A stretch of 64,000 bases of DNA from Pedobacter psychrodurus (GTDB lineage: Bacteria > Bacteroidota > Bacteroidia > Sphingobacteriales > Sphingobacteriaceae): positions 62,001 to 126,000 of the forward strand of contig NZ_SJSO01000003.1 in NCBI RefSeq assembly GCF_004331735.1, in the 5' to 3' direction. This document shows, piece by piece, positions 50,001 to 58,032 of this stretch. Positions within the stretch are counted from its first letter, which is position 1. Each line of letters begins with the position of its first letter. A program made the position numbers and the translations under genes. The notes under the pieces were generated by a model. It was not told the origin of the DNA and made no database searches. It saw only the letters and a list, made by a program, of their open reading frames with translations.

Positions 50001-50265
50001 CTGGGTAAAAGGATCTTTCAAATCGATAAGCGGCGATATTACCTGTAGTTGGAAGAGAACAGATAATGGCCTTGAAATGGATGTTTCGATTCCGGTAAAT
50101 ACCTCGGCTACAATTTATATACCATCCGGCAAGACCAGCCTAGTGAAAGAAGGAGGGGTGCCTCTTGACAAAGCCGATGGTTTAAGTTTTTTAAGAGCTG
50201 AACCTGATAAATTAGTGTATAATGCCGAAGCAGGTAATTATCACTTCGTGATTAAGAAGAACTAG
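47014..50265 (+). CDS. GH78 alpha-L-rhamnosidase with inserted discoidin-like domain
   Basis: 1083 residues from ATG 47014 (signal MFQSKRYFTVFLLLL to CFAFS). The N-terminal Fn3-like domain (LKCELFYNPLGVDVVHPGLSY... SGKKYWWKVRVWDNKG) is interrupted by a discoidin-like insert (KWVQIDLKKKSPISSIRITP to GRFVRITANKLW). Next are a jelly roll (FELSVNGKKVGEDLLTPGWT), the (alpha/alpha)6 catalytic domain with the GH78 block TDCPHREKMGWLEENQ (Asp661 region), and the C-terminal beta-domain (GPGFRKIIIKPSVLPDLNW). It releases L-rhamnose by inversion. With the GH106 in unit B, two unrelated rhamnosidase families are present. Confidence 0.93.
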   Translation: MFQSKRYFTVFLLLLTNSFCFAFSALKPTDLKCELFYNPLGVDVVHPGLSYILTATNSQRGLKQLAYQILVSDAEQLLKNDKGNAWNSGKIASSQMAYISYMGQPLKSGKKYWWKVRVWDNKGTISEWSDAATFTMGLLSDKDWVANWISGAGAEKFSLSPFGYRAKSAETQNATKWVQIDLKKKSPISSIRITPMFFEDRAGYGFPFNFKVEISDDESFTEATMVADYTTLNFNNPGWKPVSFNVKNATGRFVRITANKLWGWKGNFQFALRQIEVLSNGKNIASERLVQSLDSNEANGWDKQNLTDEPLDRSVLPNYSSMALRKDFSINKGLVRAVIFISGMSEFELSVNGKKVGEDLLTPGWTDYKKTILYSTYDITDKLKSGSNAIGIILGNGMYNIQPDSIRYVKFLNSYGPLKAIAQIRLEYADGIVKTIGTDKTWQVAPGPITYSNMFGGEDYNANLEPIGWNTAAFETNKDWKMAVVSAGPGGKLKGLSFAAPAVKVIETKSSVKVTKIKDNLFIYDFGQNAAMMPKLAISGEKGSFVRMIPSELLGADGLIDRKSATQDGARPAWWQYTLAGIGVERWQPKFFYQGARYVQVELFAAKSGGQLPRVEALEDLIVHSSSTPVGKFSTSNTLFNQIYELVRWAQRSNMQSLMTDCPHREKMGWLEENQLNGPSLRYNFDMSPLFRKTMSDMADAQLANGFVPNIAPEYFIAGSPDLTNGFRNSTEWGSSFIIVPWQQYLFSGDISLLERYYERMKKYVAFLSSSAQNNIIVTGLGDWYDIGPKPAWGSQLTPVSFTGTAIYYYDNLIMYNIAKQLGKQSDADMYHRSSEQIRKSFNDKFFNPTSGLYATGSNTTSALPLFLNIVEPQNRPKLLSALVDSIRKNNNSFNSGEVGYRFLLRALADGGHSDVVFDMNNQSDKPGYGYQIKKGATSLTEKWDAGVGDFGSQNHFMSGQINEWFFNDLVGISPDESGPGFRKIIIKPSVLPDLNWVKGSFKSISGDITCSWKRTDNGLEMDVSIPVNTSATIYIPSGKTSLVKEGGVPLDKADGLSFLRAEPDKLVYNAEAGNYHFVIKKN

Positions 50266-50717
50266 TAATTGGAACAATCAGCTGCAAATTTGTTGATAAC
50301 GGGATATTTTGTTTCGTCTACCTATGAAACACGGTAATTAAATGAATGGTGGCAGCTTAACCTCTTAAATGACGATAAGCTGTTGCCATGATTTGACGCT
50401 GAACAATATAGCTGCTATTAGTGGGCGCTTGATGTGTAATGTGATTACTTTCCATATTCAAAGTCGTTTTTATCTTATCAACGGGTAAGCTTCAGAAATA
50501 TCATCGATTACCAATCCGTTTGTTCTGGTATTCCCTGCAAATTGTGGAGATTTCCACCCACCACATTATAAAAAAAAAATCCTTTTTCACTAGTCTTATT
50601 AATCCTCACTCTGGGATAATGAATTTTCCCAGAAGTGGATGGCTCATGCTTAAACGCCATCAAAACCATAATCTTTAATTACAACTCTGAATTGCCTTAG
50701 GTGGCTATCAGATCATA
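50266..50717. other. gap between convergent GH78 and GH28 genes
   Basis: 452 bases between convergent ends. About 200 bases on the minus strand (50470-50669) carry a frameshifted protein remnant, listed separately. No clear bidirectional terminator was found. Confidence 0.5.
50470..50669 (-). pseudogene. frameshifted C-terminal remnant of an unidentified protein
   Basis: Two overlapping minus-strand frames read as one plausible protein tail if a single frameshift is allowed near 50550-50570. The first frame is MVLMAFKHEPSTSGKIHY to KGFFFYNVVGG (from 50669). The second is GGWKSPQFAGNTRTNGLV then IDDISEAYPLIR and a stop (ends 50470). A run of ten A residues lies at the junction, a likely slippage spot. 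The ending NTRTNGLVIDDI looks like a beta-sandwich tail of a secreted protein. Strand matches the GH28 gene upstream of it. Family not identified. Confidence 0.45.
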
Positions 50718-52235
50718 TTATGGGAGCTCTTTTACAGCGTCTTTAGTGTTAAATGGCAATTTGAGATTTTTGATCGAAACCTTTTCTGTTTTTTTTAGGA
50801 TGATCTGGTGAGGGTTTTCTCCTTTTTCGATCTGTAACCCATCAATGTTGATCGAACTTACATCATCGAAAACCAAAGCATGCCTAAAATCGGATGTTTT
50901 GTATCCCAGTTTAATGTTCTTAAAAGATATGCCTTTGGCATGTCGAACATAAAATCCCCAGGCCGGCAGTTCGCCAAACATACTAAATTCAGGATACCCG
51001 GCTTCATTTTCCACTACGCTGTCCAGTTTATCCAGCGGGATATGGGCAACTTTTTCGGATGCGCCACCACCATATGTAATCTCAATATCTTCGAGGATTA
51101 CGTTTTCAACGAAATGATTGGGAATACCTGTAATTGATGCTGGAAGTAAATTGTGCGGAGGTACTTTAGGAAGTGGTCCTTCTAATGGATAACCAGCGTC
51201 AGGTTTGGCATTTGGAATATCGGCTTTTAACTTGGCAATACGGATGTTTTTGATACTACTGTACTCACTGGTTTTGTTTCTATGTCCTAAACGGATAAAA
51301 ATGGCATTTCCTGTGTATTTTGCAGTAACACCTTCGATATCTACGCCATCTATAAAACCACCATCAACGGCCTCTAGGGCAATTGCAGAGCGGTAAGTAT
51401 TGTACACGGTGATATTGCGTACCTTGATGTTTTTAAAGCCGCCGTAAGAACCTGTACCCAGTTTAAAACCGCTGGCACTCGAGCGGATAATGCAATTGGC
51501 TACAAATATATTTTCGCAGATGCCCGGACTTCCTTCAGATTTTAAGCAGATGCCATCATCGGCAGCATCAATATTGCAATTGGTAATGCGCACGTTTTTA
51601 CTGTTTACGATATCGATACCATCATTATTCCAATAGACTGTACTTTCTACTGTAACGCTATCGATATAAAGCCTGTTACAGTTGACAAAATCCTGAACCC
51701 AACCTGCACTGTTTTTCATGGTTACGTTTTTAATTGAAACATCCTCGCAGTTGGAAAAGGCAATCAGCCTGGGTCTGTTGCTTTCTGATGGGCGTTTAAC
51801 CACCCAGGTTTCATCGGTTAATATGCCTTGATGCAAGAGTAGCAACAGGTTCTTTACTACTTCGGCACCACGGCCATTAATGGTTCCTTTGCCGGTAATT
51901 GCGATATTATGTTGTGCTTTTGCATAAATAAGGGCGCTTACACGCTGTTTCCCGTAGTCTAAACGGTTTACGGTTCCTAATAGTTCTGCGTCATCCGACA
52001 GGTAAAGTTCTACATTTGATTTAAGTTGAATAGGCCCGGTAACAAATTGCCCGGATGGGATAATTACACGGCCACCTGCTTTTGAGGCAGCATCAATAGT
52101 CTTTTGGATAGCTTTGCTGTTAGAAAATTGCAGACCTGATTTTGCGCCAAAATCGACAATGTTGAATGATTTGCTTTGAGCGCTAGCTTTAGAGAAAAAC
52201 AACGATAAAATAAAAAGGTACGGAAGGATTTTCAT
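50718..52235 (-). CDS. GH28-family (polygalacturonase-fold) hydrolase
   Basis: 505 residues, signal ending SAQ, right-handed beta-helix with the opening FNIVDFGAKSG and GGRVIIPSGQFVTGPIQLKSNV typical of GH28. Catalytic Asp triad by motif: Asp205 in NNDGID and Asp226/Asp227 in AADDGICLKSE. The classical Gly/Ser-His-Gly segment is not present; SGFKLGTGSYGGFKNI occupies that place, and FIRLGHR stands where the RIK motif would be. The same variants occur in the second GH28 at 60913. Expected to act on galacturonosyl, or another uronic acid or rhamnose-linked, site in pectic material. Separated from the upstream GH3 by 137 bases. Confidence 0.87.
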   Translation of the reverse strand: MKILPYLFILSLFFSKASAQSKSFNIVDFGAKSGLQFSNSKAIQKTIDAASKAGGRVIIPSGQFVTGPIQLKSNVELYLSDDAELLGTVNRLDYGKQRVSALIYAKAQHNIAITGKGTINGRGAEVVKNLLLLLHQGILTDETWVVKRPSESNRPRLIAFSNCEDVSIKNVTMKNSAGWVQDFVNCNRLYIDSVTVESTVYWNNDGIDIVNSKNVRITNCNIDAADDGICLKSEGSPGICENIFVANCIIRSSASGFKLGTGSYGGFKNIKVRNITVYNTYRSAIALEAVDGGFIDGVDIEGVTAKYTGNAIFIRLGHRNKTSEYSSIKNIRIAKLKADIPNAKPDAGYPLEGPLPKVPPHNLLPASITGIPNHFVENVILEDIEITYGGGASEKVAHIPLDKLDSVVENEAGYPEFSMFGELPAWGFYVRHAKGISFKNIKLGYKTSDFRHALVFDDVSSINIDGLQIEKGENPHQIILKKTEKVSIKNLKLPFNTKDAVKELP

Positions 52236-52372
52236 GGTGATGCTGGAAATATATTTGTGTATTGATTTGCTTTTTGTATTAAGCTACGGTATTTTCTGTG
52301 GATTTGGATAATTGTAATTACCCGATTACCAAGTGTGTTAACCAAACATCGTTTTTCTTTCATGACCTGCTT

Positions 52373-54958
52373 TTACTGAGCCAAGCTGATCAGGGAATGC
52401 AAACGGATGTCTTTTGAGGAAGAACCAATATTGATCATAACCGTTCCTTTTTCTGGTAACCAGCTTTTTTGCTCAACCGACCAAAATGAGATATCTTCTT
52501 CATTAATTAAAAAATCAACTTTTACAGTTTTACCTCTGGCCACAAACACTTTTTTAAAGCTTTTCAACTGCTTAAGCGGTACAGGATGTTTTGAGTTAGG
52601 ATAGCTTAAATAAAGCTGTACTACTTCTTCACCGTCCATTTTGCCTGTGTTTTCGATCTCAATATGAACCGATAGCTTTTTCTTCATGCCAGCCGATATT
52701 TTCTTCACCATTAAATTGCCATATTTGAATGTGGTATAACTAAGTCCATAACCAAACTCATAAAGCGGTTTTCCTGGATAATACATATAGGTTCTGCCTT
52801 CGCTTATTTCGTACCTGTCCATAGCCGGTACCTTTTCCAGACTTTCGTAATAGGTAAGTGGCAATTTTCCGGAAGGGTTATATTTTCCGAAAAGTACAGA
52901 TGCAATGGCATTGCCTGCCTGTTCTCCTCCAAAGTACATATTTACAATGCCCGGGATCTTTTCTTTTATCCATCCGATGGTATGTTGGCTACCCGTTACC
53001 ATTACCACAATCACATTTGGGTTTGCCTCATAAACAGCTTTTAACATCGCCATTTGATCTCCTGGAAGATCAAGGCTTTCTTTGTCGTGACCCTCACGTT
53101 CATTATATAGTCCGGTACCGATTACAGCAACCACCACATCACTTTTTTTTGCCGCTTCAACCTGTGCGGTGTATACACGTTCTTTTGAAAAAGGTGTGTG
53201 CCACCAAAAACGGCATACTGCATCGTTTCCGGTATCGTAATATTCAATTTTTACCGGATATTTTTTGCCAGCTTCTAGCTTTACCCTAAAACTATCAAGT
53301 ATTTCACCCCTATCTTTCCAGCTGTCAATAACAATTTTACCATCAAACCAGGTGCGTGATCCATCGTCAGAACTTACTGCCAATGTGTATTCGCCACTTC
53401 TATCAGGCACCAGCCAGCCACTCCAGCGTATAGATTTCTTTCCTGCGGGGATAAATGGATCAGGCGGGTTTTCTTTGGTGCTAAAATTTACCTGTGCATC
53501 GATTCTTTTCTTAGGTATTCCCTCCAGAAATTTATTGTCAAAATATTCAGCATCAAGCCCATTTTGCCCACTCTGTGATAATAACTCAGCTGAAGGTATC
53601 ATTTCTACATTGAACAAGTCGAGTTTAGTGGGTACATAGTTTATAGTTGTTCCACTTCCAACGATATTTTTTATGCCCTGTAATGGGGTAATTGGTGTGT
53701 TTAAAGGAACACCGCTATAGCCCCCAAAAACGTTGATGTCAGCATTATGTCCAACAACAGCTATCGATTTGATCTTGTCTGCCTGGAGCGGAAGTATGCG
53801 TTTGTCGTTTTTTAAAAGTACTATACTTTCTTTAGCAGCAGTTAGGGCCAACTGCTGATGTGCAGCGCTACCTATCACCGAAGGGCTGATCTTGTCGTAA
53901 GGACCATATCCTAACCTATCGAACAGTCCAAGGCGGAATCTTACCCGTAATACGTTTTTTACGGCATTGTTTATTTCCTCATCACTTACCAATTTTTTTT
54001 GCCATGCCAATTTTAAATAATCCCTGATTAAACTACATCCGGCTGCACATTCCATATCCATGCCAGCTTTTATTGCGGCTGCTGCTGCTTCTTCCAGCGA
54101 GCCGGTAAACTGATGTTTACTAAAGATATTGCAGGGTGCACCACAGTCACTCACAACAAAGCCATCAAATTTCCATTCTTTGCGCAATACGTCTGTTAAG
54201 AGCCACCTGCTTGCTGTTGATGGTATCCAGTTCACTTTATTATACGCAGACATGATGCTCTGTGCCCTGCCTTCAGTTATACTGCTTTGAAAAGCCGGAA
54301 GATAGTATTCTCTAAGCGTTTTTTCGGAGATAATGGCATTTGCAGCAAGACGGTTGTTTTCCTCGTTATTGGCTGCAAGGTGTTTTGGAGTGGCTACTAC
54401 TTTTATGTGGTTAGGATCGCTGCCCTGCAGCCCTTTGATATAGGCTACTGCAGCGCGTGAGGTGAGATAGGGATCTTCACCATAAGTTTCTGCTGTCCGG
54501 CCCCACCTGGGATCTCGGGCCATATTAATTGTTGGAGACCATAAGGTGAGCAAATCACTAAATGGCGCAGTTTGTTTCCTGCCTTGCCCGAGTTCATTCC
54601 ATTTGCCCCGGGCCTCGTCAGATATTGCAGTCGCGACCTGATTGATCAGAGTAGGGTTCCAGGACGCGGCCAGACCGATGGATTGTGGGAAAACCGTAAA
54701 TTTTCCGGGGCGCATTACCCCATGCAGACCTTCATTGCCGTAATAGTATTTGGCTACTCCCAGACGTTCTACCGGTAAGGATGTTTCTGATAACATACCG
54801 ATTTTTTCATCGATGGTCAGTCTTTTCATCAGGTCCTGCAACCTGGTTTCTACTGGCAAGTTAGTATGGTTAAATGGAAACGGACCCAATTGTTGTGCAA
54901 TGCCTAGGAAAGGGGAGATGCTCAAAAAGATCAGTCCCAAAGAAAATTTGATTTTCAT
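52373..54958 (-). CDS. GH3 beta-glycosidase with PA14 insert
   Basis: 861 residues, signal ending LGIAQ. GH3 barrel with KHLAANNEENNRLA and nucleophile Asp271 in VSDCGAP. The alpha/beta domain is split by a PA14 domain (GLDAEYFDNKFLEG to IEYYDTGNDAVCRFWW, about residues 450-590). It then resumes with VVAVIGTGLYNEREGHDKESL, a segment seen in beta-glucosidase/xylosidase-type GH3 enzymes with PA14 inserts. The Fn3-like C-terminus is present (YLSYPNSKHPVPLKQLKSFKK). PA14 inserts narrow the active site toward oligosaccharides. Different subfamily from the GH3 of unit A. Confidence 0.9.
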   Translation of the reverse strand: MKIKFSLGLIFLSISPFLGIAQQLGPFPFNHTNLPVETRLQDLMKRLTIDEKIGMLSETSLPVERLGVAKYYYGNEGLHGVMRPGKFTVFPQSIGLAASWNPTLINQVATAISDEARGKWNELGQGRKQTAPFSDLLTLWSPTINMARDPRWGRTAETYGEDPYLTSRAAVAYIKGLQGSDPNHIKVVATPKHLAANNEENNRLAANAIISEKTLREYYLPAFQSSITEGRAQSIMSAYNKVNWIPSTASRWLLTDVLRKEWKFDGFVVSDCGAPCNIFSKHQFTGSLEEAAAAAIKAGMDMECAAGCSLIRDYLKLAWQKKLVSDEEINNAVKNVLRVRFRLGLFDRLGYGPYDKISPSVIGSAAHQQLALTAAKESIVLLKNDKRILPLQADKIKSIAVVGHNADINVFGGYSGVPLNTPITPLQGIKNIVGSGTTINYVPTKLDLFNVEMIPSAELLSQSGQNGLDAEYFDNKFLEGIPKKRIDAQVNFSTKENPPDPFIPAGKKSIRWSGWLVPDRSGEYTLAVSSDDGSRTWFDGKIVIDSWKDRGEILDSFRVKLEAGKKYPVKIEYYDTGNDAVCRFWWHTPFSKERVYTAQVEAAKKSDVVVAVIGTGLYNEREGHDKESLDLPGDQMAMLKAVYEANPNVIVVMVTGSQHTIGWIKEKIPGIVNMYFGGEQAGNAIASVLFGKYNPSGKLPLTYYESLEKVPAMDRYEISEGRTYMYYPGKPLYEFGYGLSYTTFKYGNLMVKKISAGMKKKLSVHIEIENTGKMDGEEVVQLYLSYPNSKHPVPLKQLKSFKKVFVARGKTVKVDFLINEEDISFWSVEQKSWLPEKGTVMINIGSSSKDIRLHSLISLAQ

Positions 54959-55150
54959 CTGAAAATAATAGTTTTATGGTGTTAGGGTGAATATAGTACT
55001 GGTTGGTAACGGCATAAAATTCTGCTGCAGATAAATCAGTCTTGCATTCATCTTTACTGAGTTATTTGGTTAAAATTAAACCTGGCGATTACACCTGGCC
55101 GATAAAGTTGTCATTTAAATGCCTCAGATAGTAATATTTGTGCTGAATTA

Positions 55151-55162
55151 TTTACGTAAACG
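55151..55162. promoter_or_regulatory. operator-like site TTTACGTAAACG
   Basis: Exact reverse complement of 29941-29952 upstream of the unit C susC. The inner TTTACGTAAA is a perfect palindrome. It could be a shared regulator site linking units C and F. Confidence 0.4.
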
Positions 55163-55282
55163 ATTTAGTTGTTGCGACACTGTCTTGAAAGTTTGCATGT
55201 TTTGGGTTTTTTAATGCACTTTTTGATATTAATTATCAGAACTTGTTTGGTAACGGAGTGTTTTGCTTAAATTAGGTACTTG

Positions 55283-55292
55283 AACTAACCAA
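55283..55292 (+). promoter_or_regulatory. AACTAACCAA leader element before the AraC gene
   Basis: Matches the unit B leader repeats and ends one base before the AraC-type ATG at 55294, so at this gene it occupies the ribosome-binding position. Confidence 0.4.
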
Positions 55293-55293
55293 T

Positions 55294-56193
55294 ATGGACA
55301 CTTTCCGAAAATATATAAATCCAGGTGCCGGAGAAGATGCTAATCAACCTGATTGGGGAATCTCGATATTAAATGTGGGCCATTATATCCATCCTGCTGG
55401 AAAAATATATCCAGATGCCGTACATCCGGATGAATACTTTTTCGATTATGCAAAAGGCCGGGTACTCTCCGAATACCAGTTGGTGTACATCGCATCGGGG
55501 ACAGGTATTTTTGAAGCCGAATTTATCGGTCAGGTAAATGTACAGCCAGGAACCATTTTTTTTCTGTATCCAGGGATATGGCATCGGTTTAAACCGGATG
55601 AGGAAAATGGCTGGAGCGAATATTGGGTAGGTTTCGGTGGTAGTTATGCCAATCACCTGATGAAACAGGATTGTTTCAGCCCTGAACACCCCTTGATATA
55701 TATGGGCTTTAATGCCGAATTTATCAATATTTTTATCCAGCTGATTGATACCATAAAATTTGATGGAATGGGAAGCAATCAGCTTGCCGGATGTTTAACG
55801 ATTCAGCTTTTGGGACTGGTATATGCCTCAGCGCTTTTAAAATTGCAGTCCAGTAGCCGCAAATCTCAGATTATCAATAATATCAAATATAGCATCCATG
55901 AAAATTTGAACAGTGATATTTCGCCGGAAAAGCTTGCAGAAAAACATAATGTAAGTTATGCGTGGTTTAGGAAATCGTTTAAAGAAATTACAGGCCAGTC
56001 GCCCGGACAATACCAGCTGAACCTCAAAATCCAAAAAGCAGCCAAAATGCTGCTCGAAACTGATCTGGGCATTTGCGATATTGCCTATCAGAACGGCTTT
56101 GAATCTGAATATTATTTTTCCAGGCTCTTCAAATCTAAGATGAATCTTTCGCCATCTAGATATAGAAAGGAATTCCTGAGTAGGAAAGAATGA
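55294..56193 (+). CDS. AraC-family transcription regulator
   Basis: 299 residues. The N-terminal cupin-like sugar-binding domain covers about residues 20-165 (YQLVYIASGTGIFEAEFIG, QPGTIFFLYPGIWHRFKPDE). The C-terminal double helix-turn-helix covers about 195-295 (LAEKHNVSYAWFRKSFKEIT, GICDIAYQNGFESEYYFSRL). It is divergent from the GH3/GH28 pair and upstream of the isomerase gene, so it probably controls either or both in response to a released monosaccharide. The inducer cannot be read from sequence. Confidence 0.92.
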   Translation: MDTFRKYINPGAGEDANQPDWGISILNVGHYIHPAGKIYPDAVHPDEYFFDYAKGRVLSEYQLVYIASGTGIFEAEFIGQVNVQPGTIFFLYPGIWHRFKPDEENGWSEYWVGFGGSYANHLMKQDCFSPEHPLIYMGFNAEFINIFIQLIDTIKFDGMGSNQLAGCLTIQLLGLVYASALLKLQSSSRKSQIINNIKYSIHENLNSDISPEKLAEKHNVSYAWFRKSFKEITGQSPGQYQLNLKIQKAAKMLLETDLGICDIAYQNGFESEYYFSRLFKSKMNLSPSRYRKEFLSRKE

Positions 56194-56238
56194 AGTTCTT
56201 CCTATTGATAAGTTTATAAGCGCAATAAAAATCAAAAT

Positions 56239-56325
56239 ATGAATCTCAATGATCAAAAAGTGTATTTCTTCATCACTGACCAAGCAGTAGATTTAGCAGA
56301 AAATAATTTGAAAGATTTTACCTGA
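56239..56325 (+). CDS. 28-residue ORF, doubtful
   Basis: MNLNDQKVYFFITDQAVDLA and eight more residues, ATG 56239, in the 281-base gap between the AraC and isomerase genes. Its composition is protein-like, but there is no homology I recognise. It may be a decayed N-terminus or chance. Confidence 0.2.
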   Translation: MNLNDQKVYFFITDQAVDLAENNLKDFT

Positions 56326-56474
56326 CCAAATAGATAAAAATAATAGGATTATTTAAGTTAAAAGCACCTACTATGAAATCGTTTCCGATTGCTTAACCAT
56401 TGCAGGGAAAAGCGGTGTTGGTAAATTTCAAAGAGACATAAGCTGTCCATAAAAAAAATAGAAACTAAATAAAG

Positions 56475-57905
56475 ATGCGCAAAAATTCATTGAAGATTGG
56501 TCTCTTCGGTATTGGCCTTGATACCTACTGGGAGCAGTTCGAAGGTTTGGAAGACAGATTAAAAAATTATCTTTCTACTATTGAAAAAAAAATTAACACA
56601 TTTCATCCAGATGTGATCAATCTTGGTATTGTAGACAATATTGATAAGGCATTTGATGCAGGAGACCGTTTCAGGAGTGAAAACGTAGATCTTATATTTC
56701 TTTATGTGAGCACATATGCACTTTCATCAACAGTTCTGCCTGTGGTGCAAAAGGCTAAAGTTCCTGTTATTATTTTGAATGTATCGCCTGAAGCTGCTAT
56801 AAACTATGAAACGTTTAACCAGATGGATGATCGTGTAAAAATGACAGGAGAGTGGCTGGCATTTTGCGCGGCCTGTCCGGTTCCCGAAATTGCAAACGTT
56901 TTTAACCGCACAGGAATTAAGTTTCACCAGGTTACAGGTATGCTCAATGGAGATGAAGAGTTTTGGGAGGAGGTATCAGCATGGGTTGAGGCTGCAAAGG
57001 TTAAAAATATCATGTCGTACAACCGCATGGGCTGTATGGGACATTATTACAGCGGTATGCTGGATATCTATACCGATATGACAAAACAATATGCATATTT
57101 TGGAGGGCATATTGAAATGCTTGAAGTGGAAGAACTTGCCTCGCTAAGAAAAACGGTTACAGAAAGTGAGGTTGCGGAAAGAATTGAGCATTTCAAGCTA
57201 CAGTTCGATATGCAGGCCGATTGTTCTCTCGAAGACCTTCAAGAATCCTCAAGAACATCAGTTGCATTGGACCTACTTGCCGAAAAATATAAACTTGGAT
57301 CATTTGCATACTATTACAAGGGAACGGGAAACAAAGAAAACGAAGATGCGATCAGCTCGATTATCTTAGGGAATTCGTTGCTCACGGCTCGCGGCATTCC
57401 AGTGGCAGGAGAATACGAAATAAAAAATGTTCAGGCGATGAAAATCATGGATAGCTTTGGAGTTGGGGGGTCTTTTACAGAGTATTATGCCATGGATTTC
57501 AAGGATGATATAGTTTTGATGGGGCATGATGGCCCTGGTCACATAGCTATTGCGGAAGGAAAAACAAAAGTGAAGCCGCTTAAGGTATACCATGGAAAAG
57601 TTGGCAGAGGCTTATCGGTAGAAATGTCTGTGAAGAATGGCCCCGTTACCTTATTGTCAGTGGCCGAGACTAATGACGGTAAGCTTATGCTTCTGGTAGC
57701 GGAGGGAGAATCGGTGGAGGGACCTATTCTGCAAATTGGAAATACCAATAGCCGCTACAGATTCAGTATTGGTGCCCGTAAGTTTGTGAACGCATGGAAT
57801 CTTAACGGGCCGGCACATCATTGTGCAGTTGGGGTAGGTCACATTGCCGATAAGATCGAGAAACTCGGGGAACTATTGGATATGAAAGTTGTCAGGGTCT
57901 GCTGA
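56475..57905 (+). CDS. L-fucose/L-arabinose isomerase-family protein
   Basis: 476-residue cytosolic protein without a signal peptide, the only intracellular metabolic enzyme in the PUL region. The N-terminal Rossmann-like half has KIGLFGIGLDTYWEQFEGL and VDLIFLYVSTYALSSTVLPV, as in AraA/FucI. The centre has MSYNRMGCMGHYYSGMLDI. The C-terminal barrel has EYEIKNVQAMKIMDSFGVGG, FTEYYAMDF, LMGHDGPGHIAIAEGK and the final HHCAVGVGHIADKIEKLG. This layout belongs to the L-fucose/L-arabinose isomerase fold and would convert an aldose freed by the locus into a ketose. The exact sugar (arabinose, fucose, rhamnose-like or galactose) is open. No kinase or aldolase neighbours it. Confidence 0.82.
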   Translation: MRKNSLKIGLFGIGLDTYWEQFEGLEDRLKNYLSTIEKKINTFHPDVINLGIVDNIDKAFDAGDRFRSENVDLIFLYVSTYALSSTVLPVVQKAKVPVIILNVSPEAAINYETFNQMDDRVKMTGEWLAFCAACPVPEIANVFNRTGIKFHQVTGMLNGDEEFWEEVSAWVEAAKVKNIMSYNRMGCMGHYYSGMLDIYTDMTKQYAYFGGHIEMLEVEELASLRKTVTESEVAERIEHFKLQFDMQADCSLEDLQESSRTSVALDLLAEKYKLGSFAYYYKGTGNKENEDAISSIILGNSLLTARGIPVAGEYEIKNVQAMKIMDSFGVGGSFTEYYAMDFKDDIVLMGHDGPGHIAIAEGKTKVKPLKVYHGKVGRGLSVEMSVKNGPVTLLSVAETNDGKLMLLVAEGESVEGPILQIGNTNSRYRFSIGARKFVNAWNLNGPAHHCAVGVGHIADKIEKLGELLDMKVVRVC

Positions 57906-58032
57906 TCGTAAGCCCCTGGCCCTTTAAAATTAATGTAAAATCTATTAAGTTTTAAATGGCTTATAATAAAGCAGATTTGTGAAAGAGGTAATTTTTTGTA
58001 AATAAGAACATGGAGTACATCCGGTCTGATTA

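Larger units (their letters stand above)
54959..55293. promoter_or_regulatory. divergent promoter region between GH3 and the AraC-type regulator
   Basis: 335 bases that must hold promoters in both directions. It contains a 10-base direct repeat TTGGTAACGG at 55003-55012 and 55247-55256, a candidate AraC-type half-site pair, and the operator-like 12-mer at 55151. No gene was seen. Confidence 0.5.

Noticed and set aside
1-57905. Assignment as a rhamnogalacturonan II locus
   Set aside because: Shared families (GH2, GH28, GH43, GH78, GH95, GH106) fit, but none of the diagnostic RG-II families (GH137-GH143 type, GH33) was recognised.
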